A stretch of DNA of 64,000 nt from Actimicrobium antarcticum (GTDB lineage: Bacteria > Pseudomonadota > Gammaproteobacteria > Burkholderiales > Burkholderiaceae_D): positions 124,001 through 188,000 of the forward strand of contig NZ_BAAAZE010000013.1 in the NCBI RefSeq assembly GCF_039536745.1, given 5' to 3'. The first letter of the stretch is position 1; every line of letters starts with the position of its first letter. This document shows positions 52,718 through 61,761 of this stretch, in pieces. Both the position numbers and the translations under genes were made by a program. Under the pieces are notes generated by a model that worked only from the letters and a program-made list of their open reading frames with translations, had not been told where the DNA came from and did not search any database.

Positions 52718-53470
52718 ATGAAAGTTCTGGTTCCAGTCAAGCGTGTGGTGGATTACAACGTCAAGGTCCGGGTCAAGTCCGACGGCACCGGTGTCGATAT
52801 CGCCAACGTCAAAATGTCGATGAATCCATTCGATGAAATCGCCGTTGAAGAAGCCATGCGGCTCAAGGAAGCCGGCAAGGCGACCGAAGTGATCGTTGTT
52901 TCATGTGGTGTCACTCAATGCCAGGAAACGTTACGCACTGCAATGGCCATCGGCGCCGACCGTGGCGTGCTGGTGGAAACCGATGTCGAGTTGCAGCCAT
53001 TGGCGGTGGCCAAGTTGCTCAAGGCATTGGCGGATAAAGAGCAGCCGCAGTTGATCATCCTTGGCAAGCAAGCGATCGATGATGACTGTAACCAGACCGG
53101 CCAGATGCTGGCTGCGCTGCTGGGCTGGCCCCAGGCAACGTTTGCCTCGAAAGTCGTGGTCGATGGCGACAAGGTGAATGTCACCCGTGAAGTGGATGGT
53201 GGACTTGAGACACTCTCGCTGACCTTGCCGGCAATCATCACGACCGACCTGCGCCTGAACGAGCCGCGTTATGTCACGTTGCCAAACATCATGAAGGCGA
53301 AGAAGAAAGTGCTGGAAGTCGTCAAGCCTGCCGATCTTGGTGTCGATGTCACTCCCCGACTGAAAACCCTGAAAGTGGCAGAGCCACCGAAGCGTTCGGC
53401 CGGTATCAAGGTGCCTGACGTTGCGACGCTGGTCTCCAAGCTGAAGAACGAAGCGAAAGTTATCCAATAA
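52718..53470 (+). CDS. etfB: Electron transfer flavoprotein beta subunit
   Basis: A 250-residue ETF-beta that, with EtfA, passes electrons from acyl-CoA dehydrogenases to ETF:quinone oxidoreductase. The start MKVLVPVKRVVDYNVKVRV and the signature NVTREVDGGLETLSLTLPA are typical. First gene of etfBA, ahead of an acyl-CoA dehydrogenase. AAAGGCAG lies before the ATG. Confidence 0.96.
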   Translation: MKVLVPVKRVVDYNVKVRVKSDGTGVDIANVKMSMNPFDEIAVEEAMRLKEAGKATEVIVVSCGVTQCQETLRTAMAIGADRGVLVETDVELQPLAVAKLLKALADKEQPQLIILGKQAIDDDCNQTGQMLAALLGWPQATFASKVVVDGDKVNVTREVDGGLETLSLTLPAIITTDLRLNEPRYVTLPNIMKAKKKVLEVVKPADLGVDVTPRLKTLKVAEPPKRSAGIKVPDVATLVSKLKNEAKVIQ

Positions 53471-53519
53471 ATCACGGCTGCTGCGCATCGCGCGGCTGCC
53501 GTTCAATCGGGAATCCATC

Positions 53520-54449
53520 ATGGCCGCACTCGTCATTGCTGAGCACGACAATGCTTCGCTCAAAGCAAGCACCCTTAACACCATCGCCGCCGCTATTGAG
53601 TGCGGCGGTGAGGTCCACGTCCTGATCGCCGGACACAATTGTGGTGCCGCCGCTCAGGCTGCCGCACAAATCGCCGGCGTGGCAAAAGTACTGGTCGCTG
53701 ACGGCGCGCAGTTCGGCGACGGACTGGCCGAAAACATTGCCGAGCAAGTGCTGGCAATGGCATCGGCTTACTCACATATCCTTGCGCCAGCGACCGCCTA
53801 CGGTAAAAACATCGCCCCGCGTGTGGCAGCCCGTCTGGATGTGGGACAAATTTCCGAAATCATCAAGGTTGATTCGCCAGATACGTTCGAGCGCCCGATC
53901 TATGCCGGTAATGCGATTTCTACCGTGCAGTCTCTGGATGCGATCAAGGTCATCACGGTACGCACCACCGGTTTCGACGCAGCACCTGCAGGCGGCTCGG
54001 CGACGGTCGAGAACCTGACTGCGGTTGCTGATTCCGGCAAGTCGGTCTTTGTCTCGCGTGAGCTGGCCAAGTCGGACCGTCCGGAGCTGACAGCTGCGAA
54101 GGTCATCGTTTCGGGTGGGCGTGGCATGGGTTCGGGTGAAAATTTCAAAATCCTTGAACCACTGGCAGATCGTCTTGGCGCTGCGATGGGCGCTTCCCGT
54201 GCGGCAGTCGATGCCGGCTATGTGCCAAACGACTGGCAAGTCGGACAGACCGGGAAGATCGTCGCGCCGCAGCTCTATATTGCGGTCGGTATCTCCGGTG
54301 CCATCCAGCATCTGGCCGGCATGAAAGATTCAAAAACCATTGTTGCCATCAATAAGGACCCGGAAGCGCCGATCTTTTCGGTGGCTGACTATGGCCTGGT
54401 TGGTGATCTGTTCGACGTCGTGCCACAACTTGTGACCGAGCTCGGCTAA
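53520..54449 (+). CDS. etfA: Electron transfer flavoprotein alpha subunit
   Basis: A 309-residue FAD-binding ETF-alpha. The C-terminal FAD signature is complete (LYIAVGISGAIQHLAGM, then INKDPEAPIFSVADYGLVGDL, split here). It pairs with EtfB 49 bp upstream. An ACAD gene follows after 89 bp and probably belongs to the same transcript. Confidence 0.96.
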   Translation: MAALVIAEHDNASLKASTLNTIAAAIECGGEVHVLIAGHNCGAAAQAAAQIAGVAKVLVADGAQFGDGLAENIAEQVLAMASAYSHILAPATAYGKNIAPRVAARLDVGQISEIIKVDSPDTFERPIYAGNAISTVQSLDAIKVITVRTTGFDAAPAGGSATVENLTAVADSGKSVFVSRELAKSDRPELTAAKVIVSGGRGMGSGENFKILEPLADRLGAAMGASRAAVDAGYVPNDWQVGQTGKIVAPQLYIAVGISGAIQHLAGMKDSKTIVAINKDPEAPIFSVADYGLVGDLFDVVPQLVTELG

Positions 54450-54538
54450 CCCGCTTTTTTTCGTATGCAAACGAGGGCGGGAGCGTGTATCGCATTGCGG
54501 TGGCACGGATCCCGCCCTGACTTTTTCTGGAGTCACAA

Positions 54539-56329
54539 ATGAGTTATGTTGCCCCGCTCAAGGACATGCAGTTCGTATTGAACGAGCTCGCCGGACTGGC
54601 CGATGTCAATGCGTTGCCGGGTTGTGAGGATGCTACTCCGGACACCGTGGAAGCGGTTCTCGAAGAGAACGCCAAGTTCTGTAGCGAAGTGGTTGCACCG
54701 ATGAACTGGGAAGGCGACAAGTCGCCAAGTCATTGGCACGATGGCCACGTCACGACGACCAAGGGTTTCAAAGAAGCCTTCAAGGCATTCGGCGAGGCTG
54801 GCTGGCAAGGCGTGCAGCATCCGGTCGAGTTTGGTGGTCAGGGGTTGCCGAAGCTGGTGGCGACACCCTGTCTCGAAATGCTGAATGCGGCCAACCTGTC
54901 CTTTGCGCTCTGTCCGATGTTGACCGACGGTGCGATCGAAGCATTGATGACAGCCGGTTCGGAAGAACAAAAAGCGACCTATCTGACCAACCTGATATCA
55001 GGAAAATGGACAGGCACGATGAACCTGACCGAGCCGCAAGCCGGTTCGGATCTGGCGATGGTGCGTTCGCGCGCCGTACCGCAGGAGGATGGCACGTTCA
55101 AGGTGTTCGGCACCAAGATCTACATCACCTACGGCGAGCATGACATGGCCGACAACATCATCCACCTGGTGCTGGCGCGCACGCCTTCCGCGCCGGAAGG
55201 CATCAAGGGGATTTCGCTGTTTCTGGTGCCGAAGGTGCTGGTCAATGCCGATGGCTCACCCGGTGAGCGCAACGACGTCCAGTGCGTATCGATCGAGCAT
55301 AAACTCGGTATCAAGGCCAGCCCGACTGCGGTGCTGCAGTTTGGCGACCACGGCGGCGCCATTGGCACGCTGATCGGTGAAGAAAATCGCGGTCTGGAAT
55401 ACATGTTCATCATGATGAATGCGGCGCGTTTTGCCGTTGGCATGCAAGGTATCGGCATCGCTGACCGGGCCTACCAGAAGGCAGTACGTTATGCCAAGGA
55501 TCGGGTCCAGTCGCGTGACCTGACGGGTTCCCCTGGTCCTGTAGCCATCATTCACCAGCCCGATGTACGGCGCATGCTGATGTCGATGCGCGCACAGGTC
55601 GAGGCGGCGCGGGCGCTTGCCTACGTCACGGCTGCGGCGCACGATGCATCGCATCACCATCCCGATGAAGTCACTCGCAAAGCCAATAATCTGTTTTATG
55701 AATTCATGGTGCCGGTCGTCAAAGGCTGGTCCACCGAGTTGTCGATCGATGTCGCATCGACCGGCGTGCAGATTCACGGCGGCATGGGTTTCATCGAAGA
55801 GACCGGCGCAGCGCAGTATTACCGCGACGCGCGCATCCTGACGATTTACGAAGGCACCACAGCGATTCAGGCCAATGACATGATTGGTCGCAAGACCGTG
55901 CGTGATGGCGGCGCAAATGCCAAGGGCATCATCGCGCAAGTGCGCCAGACCGAAGCTGAGTTGGCTGCAGTGGATTCAGCTGACCTGGCTGCCATCGGAG
56001 CGCGCCTGGGCGAAGCAGCACAAGCGCTGGAAGATGTCGTCAACTTCATCGTTGCGAATGCGAAGTCGGACATCAAGGGCGTGTTTGCCGGCAGTGTCTT
56101 ATACCTGAAGCTGGCCGGGATCGTATTCGGTGGCTGGCAAATGGGCCGGGCGGCGTTGGTCGCCGACAAAAAGCTGAAGGCAGGCGATGGTGATGCCAGC
56201 TTCTACCGCGCCAAAATCGGCACGGCCCGCTTCTTTGCGGATCACTTTCTGGCGCAGGCCAGTGGTTATCGTGCTGCCATCGTCGAGGGCAGCGCCGGTG
56301 TAATGGCGCTGACCGAAGACCAATTCTGA
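54539..56329 (+). CDS. Acyl-CoA dehydrogenase, 600-residue type
   Basis: A 596-residue member of the acyl-CoA dehydrogenase subfamily with an extra C-terminal domain, related to DmdC and AcdB-like enzymes. MNLTEPQAGSDLAMVRS is the flavin-binding signature, GVQIHGGMGFIEE and ILTIYEGTTAIQAND follow; the Glu of IYEG is the likely base. It oxidises an acyl-CoA and hands electrons to the EtfBA encoded just upstream. Chain-length preference is unknown. TTCTGGAG before the ATG is a good ribosome binding site. Confidence 0.92.
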   Translation: MSYVAPLKDMQFVLNELAGLADVNALPGCEDATPDTVEAVLEENAKFCSEVVAPMNWEGDKSPSHWHDGHVTTTKGFKEAFKAFGEAGWQGVQHPVEFGGQGLPKLVATPCLEMLNAANLSFALCPMLTDGAIEALMTAGSEEQKATYLTNLISGKWTGTMNLTEPQAGSDLAMVRSRAVPQEDGTFKVFGTKIYITYGEHDMADNIIHLVLARTPSAPEGIKGISLFLVPKVLVNADGSPGERNDVQCVSIEHKLGIKASPTAVLQFGDHGGAIGTLIGEENRGLEYMFIMMNAARFAVGMQGIGIADRAYQKAVRYAKDRVQSRDLTGSPGPVAIIHQPDVRRMLMSMRAQVEAARALAYVTAAAHDASHHHPDEVTRKANNLFYEFMVPVVKGWSTELSIDVASTGVQIHGGMGFIEETGAAQYYRDARILTIYEGTTAIQANDMIGRKTVRDGGANAKGIIAQVRQTEAELAAVDSADLAAIGARLGEAAQALEDVVNFIVANAKSDIKGVFAGSVLYLKLAGIVFGGWQMGRAALVADKKLKAGDGDASFYRAKIGTARFFADHFLAQASGYRAAIVEGSAGVMALTEDQF

Positions 56330-56356
56330 TCGTCGGCCGGTGGCTGCGTTCATTCG

Positions 56357-56773
56357 TTAGCCGAATGCTCCGCCGGTAAAGAGCAGGTCGAAGCTGCGGG
56401 CCAGGGTCGCAATCAGCGCAGTCGTGCCCACGCCCAGTGTCACCGCCAGCAGGAGTGCGAGCCACCAGCGTGATGCGGTGTGCTTGCCGGAGCCTGGATT
56501 GAATTCCTGGTCCCACTTTTCATCGGGTGTAAGCCCGAGAACCAGTGCCTCCAGGAAGCCGCAGAGCACGGACAACACCAGAGCTCCTGCCTGGAACAAC
56601 CCGTGCTCGCCTATCCCTAGCGCGACAACCAGCAGCGTCAGCGGTACGCTGGCAAGATGCAGCCAGCCCCATTTGTCGCTGGCGCCACGCAGATAAAAGC
56701 GGTGCAGGCCGATGCCACCGGTAACGGTGGCTAACAGGGTGGCGAAGGTTTTGTTTTTGTGTCTGATGGCCAT
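56357..56773 (-). CDS. TM2-domain membrane protein
   Basis: A 138-residue protein with four hydrophobic stretches. The N-terminal half is a TM2 domain (KTFATLLATVTGGIGLHRFYL). No enzymatic motif. It converges on the acyl-CoA dehydrogenase gene, 27 bp apart. The function of bacterial TM2 proteins is unknown. Confidence 0.8.
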   Translation of the reverse strand: MAIRHKNKTFATLLATVTGGIGLHRFYLRGASDKWGWLHLASVPLTLLVVALGIGEHGLFQAGALVLSVLCGFLEALVLGLTPDEKWDQEFNPGSGKHTASRWWLALLLAVTLGVGTTALIATLARSFDLLFTGGAFG

Positions 56774-56923
56774 TGAAATAGGGTCGTCCTGATTGAAAAG
56801 AAGCTGATGGTTTGAAGTTGATTCAAGTCGGCCGCGTAATGCTGTCCGTCATCTCGCAAGTCAAAAACAACGCCCTGCGAGTCGGGCGAGGCGCAGTGTG
56901 CACCAGCGTTGGCGCGCTTGCAA

Positions 56924-56952
56924 TGCCGGTGATCACCATGTAATCACCGGCA
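56924..56952. repeat. Perfect 10-bp inverted repeat upstream of the rpsP promoter
   Basis: TGCCGGTGAT (56924-56933), 9-nt loop, ATCACCGGCA (56943-56952). It ends 14 bp before the -35 box. A short T-rich stretch (ATTTTG) follows, so it might be a weak terminator insulating the operon, or an upstream operator. Confidence 0.5.
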
Positions 56953-56966
56953 GGTGGGATTTTGTA

Positions 56967-56996
56967 TTGCGACCAGCGTCTGGTTCAGGCTATAAT
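56967..56996 (+). promoter_or_regulatory. Promoter of the rpsP operon
   Basis: TTGCGA (56967-56972), 18-bp spacer, TATAAT (56991-56996). It lies 41 bp before the rpsP ATG, in the right place for a strong ribosomal-protein promoter. Confidence 0.7.
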
Positions 56997-57037
56997 TCGC
57001 GGCTTTTTCCGTGTTCGAAACACTTATTGGAAATATT

Positions 57038-57289
57038 ATGGTCGTTATTCGTTTAGCTCGTGGAGGCGCCAAGAAGCGTCCTTTCTTTAACATCGTTGCT
57101 ACTGATTCGCGCAATCGCCGCGACGGTCGGTTCATCGAGCGTATTGGTTTCTACAATCCGGTTGCGTCCGGTGCCGAAGAGTCAGTCCGTATTGCGCAGG
57201 ATCGCCTGACATACTGGGAAGGCGTCGGCGCCCAACTGTCCCCGACAGTCGCTCGCCTGGTCGCCCAGGTCGGCAAAAAAGCAGCTTAA
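57038..57289 (+). CDS. rpsP: 30S ribosomal protein S16
   Basis: An 83-residue ribosomal protein, MVVIRLARGGAKKRPFFNIV at the start, as in bS16. First gene of the classical rpsP-rimM-trmD-rplS operon. TTGGAAATATT precedes the ATG at 57038. Confidence 0.97.
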   Translation: MVVIRLARGGAKKRPFFNIVATDSRNRRDGRFIERIGFYNPVASGAEESVRIAQDRLTYWEGVGAQLSPTVARLVAQVGKKAA

Positions 57290-57301
57290 GCAGTCTCAGG
57301 T

Positions 57302-57895
57302 TTGTCAGCTAATTTGCCAAACAAAAGCGATTCGGGGGTCTCGATTCCTGATGACCTGGTGCAGGTAGGGTATGTGTCTGGTGCCTACGGATTGAATGGC
57401 TGGGTTCGCATCAAGCCATTTTCATCGACCGGTGACGCACTGCTCAATGCGCGCGTCTGGTGGCTGGACAAGCCGGCTTTGCACGATGTCGGCATGATGC
57501 AGGCAAAAATGCACAGCGGCGACGTGGTTGCGCAGTTGATGGGTGTGTCAGGGCGGGATGCGGCAGAGGCGCTGAAAGGCACTTCAGTTCAAATTCCGCG
57601 TAGCCACTTCCCGATACTGCCGGACGGTGAATTCTACTGGGTCGATCTGATCGGTCTGGCGGTTGATAACCTGCAAGGCGAGAGTATCGGTATTGTCCAT
57701 GACATGATGGATAACGGAGCTCATCCGATCTTGCGCATCACTGCCTCAACAGCAGTGGCCAGTGACACCAGTGACACAAGCGCCGCAGAAGACGACAAGC
57801 AGCCGGAAATCCTGATCCCGTTTGTCGAGCAGTTCGTGAAAACAGTTGATCGGAAGTCCGGCAAGATCACTGTTGACTGGGGCCTTGATTATTAG
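57302..57895 (+). CDS. rimM: 16S rRNA processing factor RimM
   Basis: A 197-residue 30S maturation factor: VQVGYVSGAYGLNGWVRIKPF opens the N-terminal barrel (read as adjoining parts), and FYWVDLIGLAVDN and ILIPFVEQFVKTVD mark the PRC-like C-terminal domain. The acidic insert around residues 155-168 (DTSDTSAAEDD) is longer than usual. The predicted start is TTG at 57302, 12 bp after rpsP; a second TTG at 57314 is possible. Confidence 0.93.
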   Translation: MSANLPNKSDSGVSIPDDLVQVGYVSGAYGLNGWVRIKPFSSTGDALLNARVWWLDKPALHDVGMMQAKMHSGDVVAQLMGVSGRDAAEALKGTSVQIPRSHFPILPDGEFYWVDLIGLAVDNLQGESIGIVHDMMDNGAHPILRITASTAVASDTSDTSAAEDDKQPEILIPFVEQFVKTVDRKSGKITVDWGLDY

Positions 57896-57930
57896 CGTGC
57901 CAGTTAGCGGCTTGACGGCTGGAGCCACCA

Positions 57931-58680
57931 ATGCAATTTGACGTCATCACACTTTTTCCTGAAATGTTCACCGCGCTGACTCAGTCAGGCATTACGCGTC
58001 GGGCTTTTGATCAGAAAAAGTGGGGGCTGTCGCTATGGAATCCACGTGATTTCACCAGCGACAACCACCGGACCGTGGACGACCGGCCTTACGGCGGTGG
58101 TCCCGGCATGGTGATGCTGGCAAAACCTTTGGAGGCGGCAATTGCTGCATCCAAGGCGCGTCAGGTTGAGCTGGGATTGTCTGCGCCACGGGTGGTCTAT
58201 ATGTCTCCGCAAGGCAAACCGCTAACCCACCAGCGTGTGATGGCGATCGCAGCAGAACCCGGTTTGGTGCTGCTGTGTGGCCGTTACGAGGCAGTGGACC
58301 AGCGCTTGATCGATCGTTACGTCGACGAAGAGATCAGTCTCGGTGACTTCGTGCTGTCAGGCGGGGAACTCCCGGCGATGGCACTGATGGATGCGGTGAT
58401 ACGGCAGTTGCCGGGAGCGTTGCATGATGACGCATCGGCAGTCGAGGACAGCTTTGTCAATGGCTTGCTGGATACGCCGCACTACACGCGTCCGGAACTG
58501 TTCGATGGATTGCCGGTGCCTGCGATCCTGATGGGCGGGAACCATGCGGTGATCCTGAAGTGGCGTCGTGAGCAAGCGCTTGCGGCAACCTTCCGGAAAC
58601 GGCCGGACCTGCTTGAAGCCGCCCGTAGTAGCGGGGCGCTGAGCCGCAGTGATGAACAGTTTTTGAGTAGTCTGCAGTAA
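57931..58680 (+). CDS. trmD: tRNA (guanine-37-N1) methyltransferase
   Basis: A 249-residue SPOUT knotted methyltransferase that makes m1G37 and prevents frameshifting. MQFDVITLFPEMF, RPYGGGPGMVM, LCGRYEAVDQR and ISLGDFVLSGGE (cofactor knot) are present. Third gene of the operon, 35 bp after rimM. Full length. Confidence 0.97.
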   Translation: MQFDVITLFPEMFTALTQSGITRRAFDQKKWGLSLWNPRDFTSDNHRTVDDRPYGGGPGMVMLAKPLEAAIAASKARQVELGLSAPRVVYMSPQGKPLTHQRVMAIAAEPGLVLLCGRYEAVDQRLIDRYVDEEISLGDFVLSGGELPAMALMDAVIRQLPGALHDDASAVEDSFVNGLLDTPHYTRPELFDGLPVPAILMGGNHAVILKWRREQALAATFRKRPDLLEAARSSGALSRSDEQFLSSLQ

Positions 58681-58799
58681 AAAAAGCAGTACCGAGCGGG
58701 AGAAACAGTCATGTTCCCCCGCATGTTTAATCCCATCCTCTACTGGGCATGACGGCGTGCAAGCGCCCGGCGTCAGCAAGATGGCATAAGGAGTTTCAA

Positions 58800-59186
58800 A
58801 TGGATCTGATCCAGCAACTTGAGCAAGAAGAAATTGCCCGTTTGGGCAAGAATATCCCTGACTTCGCACCAGGCGATACCGTGATTGTCAGCGTCAACGT
58901 CGTCGAGGGCACCCGCAAGCGCGCCCAGGCGTATGAAGGCGTTGTGATCTCCCGTCGTAACCGTGGCCTGAACTCGAACTTCATCGTTCGCAAGATCTCG
59001 TCGGGTGAAGGCGTCGAGCGTACATTCCAGTTGTACTCGCCATTGATCGCTTCGATCGAAGTCAAGCGTCGCGGTGATGTCCGTCGCGCCAAGCTGTACT
59101 ATCTGCGTGAGCGTTCGGGTAAATCGGCGCGTATCAAAGAAAAACTGCCTAACCGTCGCGTTGCTGCGAAAAAAGCAGCGGCTTAA
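58800..59186 (+). CDS. rplS: 50S ribosomal protein L19
   Basis: A 128-residue protein, MDLIQQLEQEEIARLGKNIP at the start; GDTVIVSVNVVEGTRKRAQAY and SPLIASIEVKRRGDVRRAKL (parts) are the bL19 core. AAGGAG lies seven bases before the ATG at 58800. An Ala/Lys-rich tail (RRVAAKKAAA) is added, common in Burkholderiales. Followed by an intrinsic terminator. The 120-bp gap after trmD is longer than others in the operon. Confidence 0.97.
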   Translation: MDLIQQLEQEEIARLGKNIPDFAPGDTVIVSVNVVEGTRKRAQAYEGVVISRRNRGLNSNFIVRKISSGEGVERTFQLYSPLIASIEVKRRGDVRRAKLYYLRERSGKSARIKEKLPNRRVAAKKAAA

Positions 59187-59211
59187 TCACCGAGCTGCGG
59201 TAAGGTATTTC

Positions 59212-59238
59212 AAGGGGCGCCTCATGGTGCCCCTTTTT
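59212..59238 (+). terminator. Intrinsic terminator of the rpsP operon
   Basis: Stem AAGGGGC (59212-59218) with GCCCCTT (59229-59235), 10-nt loop, then further T. It lies 25 bp past the rplS stop. Confidence 0.85.
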
Positions 59239-59378
59239 GTATTGAACGGCTGTTGGGAGCAGCGTCGCTACACTGTCGACTAGCGCAACGGCGTAGCCAA
59301 TCGGATAGACCAAAGCGGTCGCACCGGTCGGGGCCGGAATTGCGATACAGTTGCCCGATAACCATTCAAGAAGGTGCT

Positions 59379-60050
59379 GTGCCAAAAATGATGTTCGATC
59401 CTGAACGTATTCCCGTTGAATCGATCGCTGGTGAGCGCTCGGTGAACGCGGAAAACCTGACCAGCTTCTGGTTGCGACAACGCTTCGCTGTACCGGAAGA
59501 CTGGTCGCATGAGCTGCTCGACGAAAACCTGTTCACTGCGCCGGCCCGGGTGCCACGACCGGCGTCCGTCCTGCTGCCTATCGTTGCGCGCAGCCAGGGT
59601 CTGACCATGCTGCTGACCCAGCGTAGCGCCAACCTGACGGACCATCCCGGCCAGATCAGTTTTCCGGGCGGCCGTGCCGACGCTGGCGACCTGTCGGCGA
59701 TCGATACTGCGCTGCGTGAAGCCGAAGAGGAAATTGGATTGGCCCGCCGCCACATCGAAGTCATTGGTACCTTGCCAGACTACATCACCATGACTGGCTA
59801 CCAGATCACACCTGTCGTCGCTCTGGTCGAGCCACCCTTCGACTTGCGTGCCGAGCCCGGCGAAGTGGATGAAATTTTCGAAGTGCCCCTGTCATTCCTG
59901 ATGAATGGCATGCATCACGAACGACGCGCGGTGATGCTGCCGGACGGTTCTGGAAGGCGACTGTTTTATGCGATGCCGTATGAGCGTTTTTTTATATGGG
60001 GTGCCACCGCGGGCATACTGCGCAATCTGTTCCACTTTTTGCGAGCATGA
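59379..60050 (+). CDS. Nudix CoA pyrophosphatase-like hydrolase
   Basis: About 223 residues. The Nudix box reads GGRADAGD...TALREAEEEIGL, and the CoA-pyrophosphatase (NUDT7/NudL, UPF0035) sequence LTDHPGQISFPGG precedes it. It should split CoA or acyl-CoA to 3',5'-ADP and phosphopantetheine. I chose the GTG at 59379 because AAGAAGG lies six bases before it; the frame extends over 40 codons upstream through a region that looks non-coding. Next to the rpsP operon in many Burkholderiales. Confidence 0.9.
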   Translation: MPKMMFDPERIPVESIAGERSVNAENLTSFWLRQRFAVPEDWSHELLDENLFTAPARVPRPASVLLPIVARSQGLTMLLTQRSANLTDHPGQISFPGGRADAGDLSAIDTALREAEEEIGLARRHIEVIGTLPDYITMTGYQITPVVALVEPPFDLRAEPGEVDEIFEVPLSFLMNGMHHERRAVMLPDGSGRRLFYAMPYERFFIWGATAGILRNLFHFLRA

Positions 60051-60206
60051 GTTCGTGGGTTTGACACTACGGGCAAGAACATTGTCAGTGCTGATGCTTA
60101 ACCGGATTCCGACTGCGGGTCGCGCCATTCAAGTGGTGTTGCAGCGGTTTGCTTCTGGTACTGTGCTGCGCTATCGTACGAGTACGAAGTTTTATAAGGC
60201 GTTCTG

Positions 60207-61163
60207 ATGACTTTTCTTTCCATTCTGTGCGCACTGCTGATCGAACAGCTCAAGCCGTTGCGCGCCGATAATCCGATTTACGCCAGCATCAAACTGTTGG
60301 CCACGCGCATGGAGCGCTGGTTCAATGCCGGGCATGCGCAACAAGGCCGGCTCGGCTGGTTTCTGGTGATGGGCGGATTGATGCTGCCTACGGCACTCAT
60401 TTACTGGCTGGCATACCGCATCAGCCCTCTGGCCGCGCTGGCCTGGAATATCCTGATTGTCTATCTGACGCTGGGGTTTCGCCATTACAGTCATTATTAT
60501 TCGTCGATCCAGGCGGCTCTCAACAGCGGTGATGAAGCAACGGCCCGCGTTCTGCTGGCCGAATGGACCCGGCAGGACACCGCCGCGATGGACACCGCCG
60601 AGATCGCCCGCATTGCAGTCGAGAAGGCGCTGGTCACGACACATCGCAATGTCTTTGGCGTCTTCTTCTGGTTCCTGATGCCGGTCGGTCCTGCTTGCGC
60701 AGTGATGTATCGCGTATCCGAATATCTGGCGCGGGCCTGGAATGAGCCCGACCACATGAAAAATGAGGCCTTCGGCGTGTTTGCCGCGCGCGCGTTCTAC
60801 TGGATCGACTGGATTCCGGCACGCCTGACCGCGATTGCCTTCGCCATCGTGGGCAATTTCGAAGATGCGATTTACGCCTGGCGCAATTTTGCCAGCCGCT
60901 GGCAGGATGAGGCTGTCGGCATCATTCTCGCGGCAGGCAGCGGGGCGCTGGGAATCCGGCTTGGCACGCCGCTACAGGGTGCCGCCAATGTGATGCCGAC
61001 CGATCCGTCGAGTCTCGACTCGGCACCGCTGGAGTCCGACGTCTCACCCGGAGAAGAACCGACCGCACGCGCGCTGCAAAGTACCGTTGGACTGGTATGG
61101 CGCGCCTTGTTGTTGTGGATGTTGTTGCTGTTGTTGCTCTCGATGGCAGTCTGGCTGAGCTGA
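60207..61163 (+). CDS. CobD/CbiB-family-like membrane protein
   Basis: A 318-residue protein with about five membrane helices. GFRHYSHYYSSIQAALNSGD, FGVFFWFLMPVGPACAVMYR and FYWIDWIPARLTAIAFAIVG (each a family segment) match CbiB/CobD-like proteins, but the cobalamin genes are absent nearby. In Burkholderiales this homologue occurs in this locus; whether it takes part in cobamide assembly is doubtful. ATG 60207 without a strong ribosome binding site. Confidence 0.82.
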   Translation: MTFLSILCALLIEQLKPLRADNPIYASIKLLATRMERWFNAGHAQQGRLGWFLVMGGLMLPTALIYWLAYRISPLAALAWNILIVYLTLGFRHYSHYYSSIQAALNSGDEATARVLLAEWTRQDTAAMDTAEIARIAVEKALVTTHRNVFGVFFWFLMPVGPACAVMYRVSEYLARAWNEPDHMKNEAFGVFAARAFYWIDWIPARLTAIAFAIVGNFEDAIYAWRNFASRWQDEAVGIILAAGSGALGIRLGTPLQGAANVMPTDPSSLDSAPLESDVSPGEEPTARALQSTVGLVWRALLLWMLLLLLLSMAVWLS

Positions 61164-61246
61164 TCGGAGGACCAGGCGGCCTGCAGGTGGCCGCCATGAT
61201 GTTTGCGCAATGCGGGATGCGGTTTCAGTTGAACTCTTCTATAAGA

Positions 61247-61252
61247 TATAAT
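61247..61252 (+). promoter_or_regulatory. Likely -10 box of the DUF3579 gene
   Basis: Consensus TATAAT 72 bp before the DUF3579 ATG in a locally AT-rich patch. The best -35 at 17-18 bp is poor (TTTCAG), so the call rests on the -10. Confidence 0.4.
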
Positions 61253-61323
61253 TTGCATGACTGTGAGGGGCCGCCGAGCTCCGCGCTAATCCGCCACATT
61301 CGTTATCGAGATCAGCAAGATCC

Positions 61324-61671
61324 ATGGCCGACCCAACTCAAAACAAACCAGCAATGGCCCGAGAATTCTTCATTCTGGGATTGACCAGCGCGGGGCGGCA
61401 ATTCCGGCCCAGCGACTGGACTGAACGCCTGTGTGGTGCAATGTCCTGTTTTCGCCCCGAGGGCAGCGGTGGCCGCAATGCCCATCTCAAGTATTCCCCG
61501 TATGTCCGGCCGATTGTCCTCAACGGTGTCAAGTCCGTCGTGGTGGATGAATCCTTGCGTCAGATCGAGCCATTGGCCTACCACTTCGTGATGGACTTTG
61601 CGCGCGACAATGACCTGCAAGTCGTCGACGCCTGTTTGCTGCCGGAACCCGGCAACGCGCCAGAGAAATGA
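61324..61671 (+). CDS. DUF3579 protein
   Basis: A 115-residue cytoplasmic protein typical of betaproteobacteria. FFILGLTSAGRQFRPSDWTERL (parts) and YSPYVRPIVLNGVKSVVVD are the conserved stretches. The function is unknown. It has its own likely promoter. Confidence 0.85.
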   Translation: MADPTQNKPAMAREFFILGLTSAGRQFRPSDWTERLCGAMSCFRPEGSGGRNAHLKYSPYVRPIVLNGVKSVVVDESLRQIEPLAYHFVMDFARDNDLQVVDACLLPEPGNAPEK

Positions 61672-61761
61672 ACTGACTGCGTCTTGTTGCTTGCCGTATC
61701 ATTCCGGCCTCGCCGCATGATTCACATCATCCCCGCATGATCGCAACAAGGAGTAGTTTCA

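Noticed and set aside
61175..61195. GGCGGCC/GGCCGCC hairpin after the CobD-like gene as a terminator
   Set aside because: A 7-bp GC stem without any T-run, in GC-rich sequence where such repeats arise by chance.
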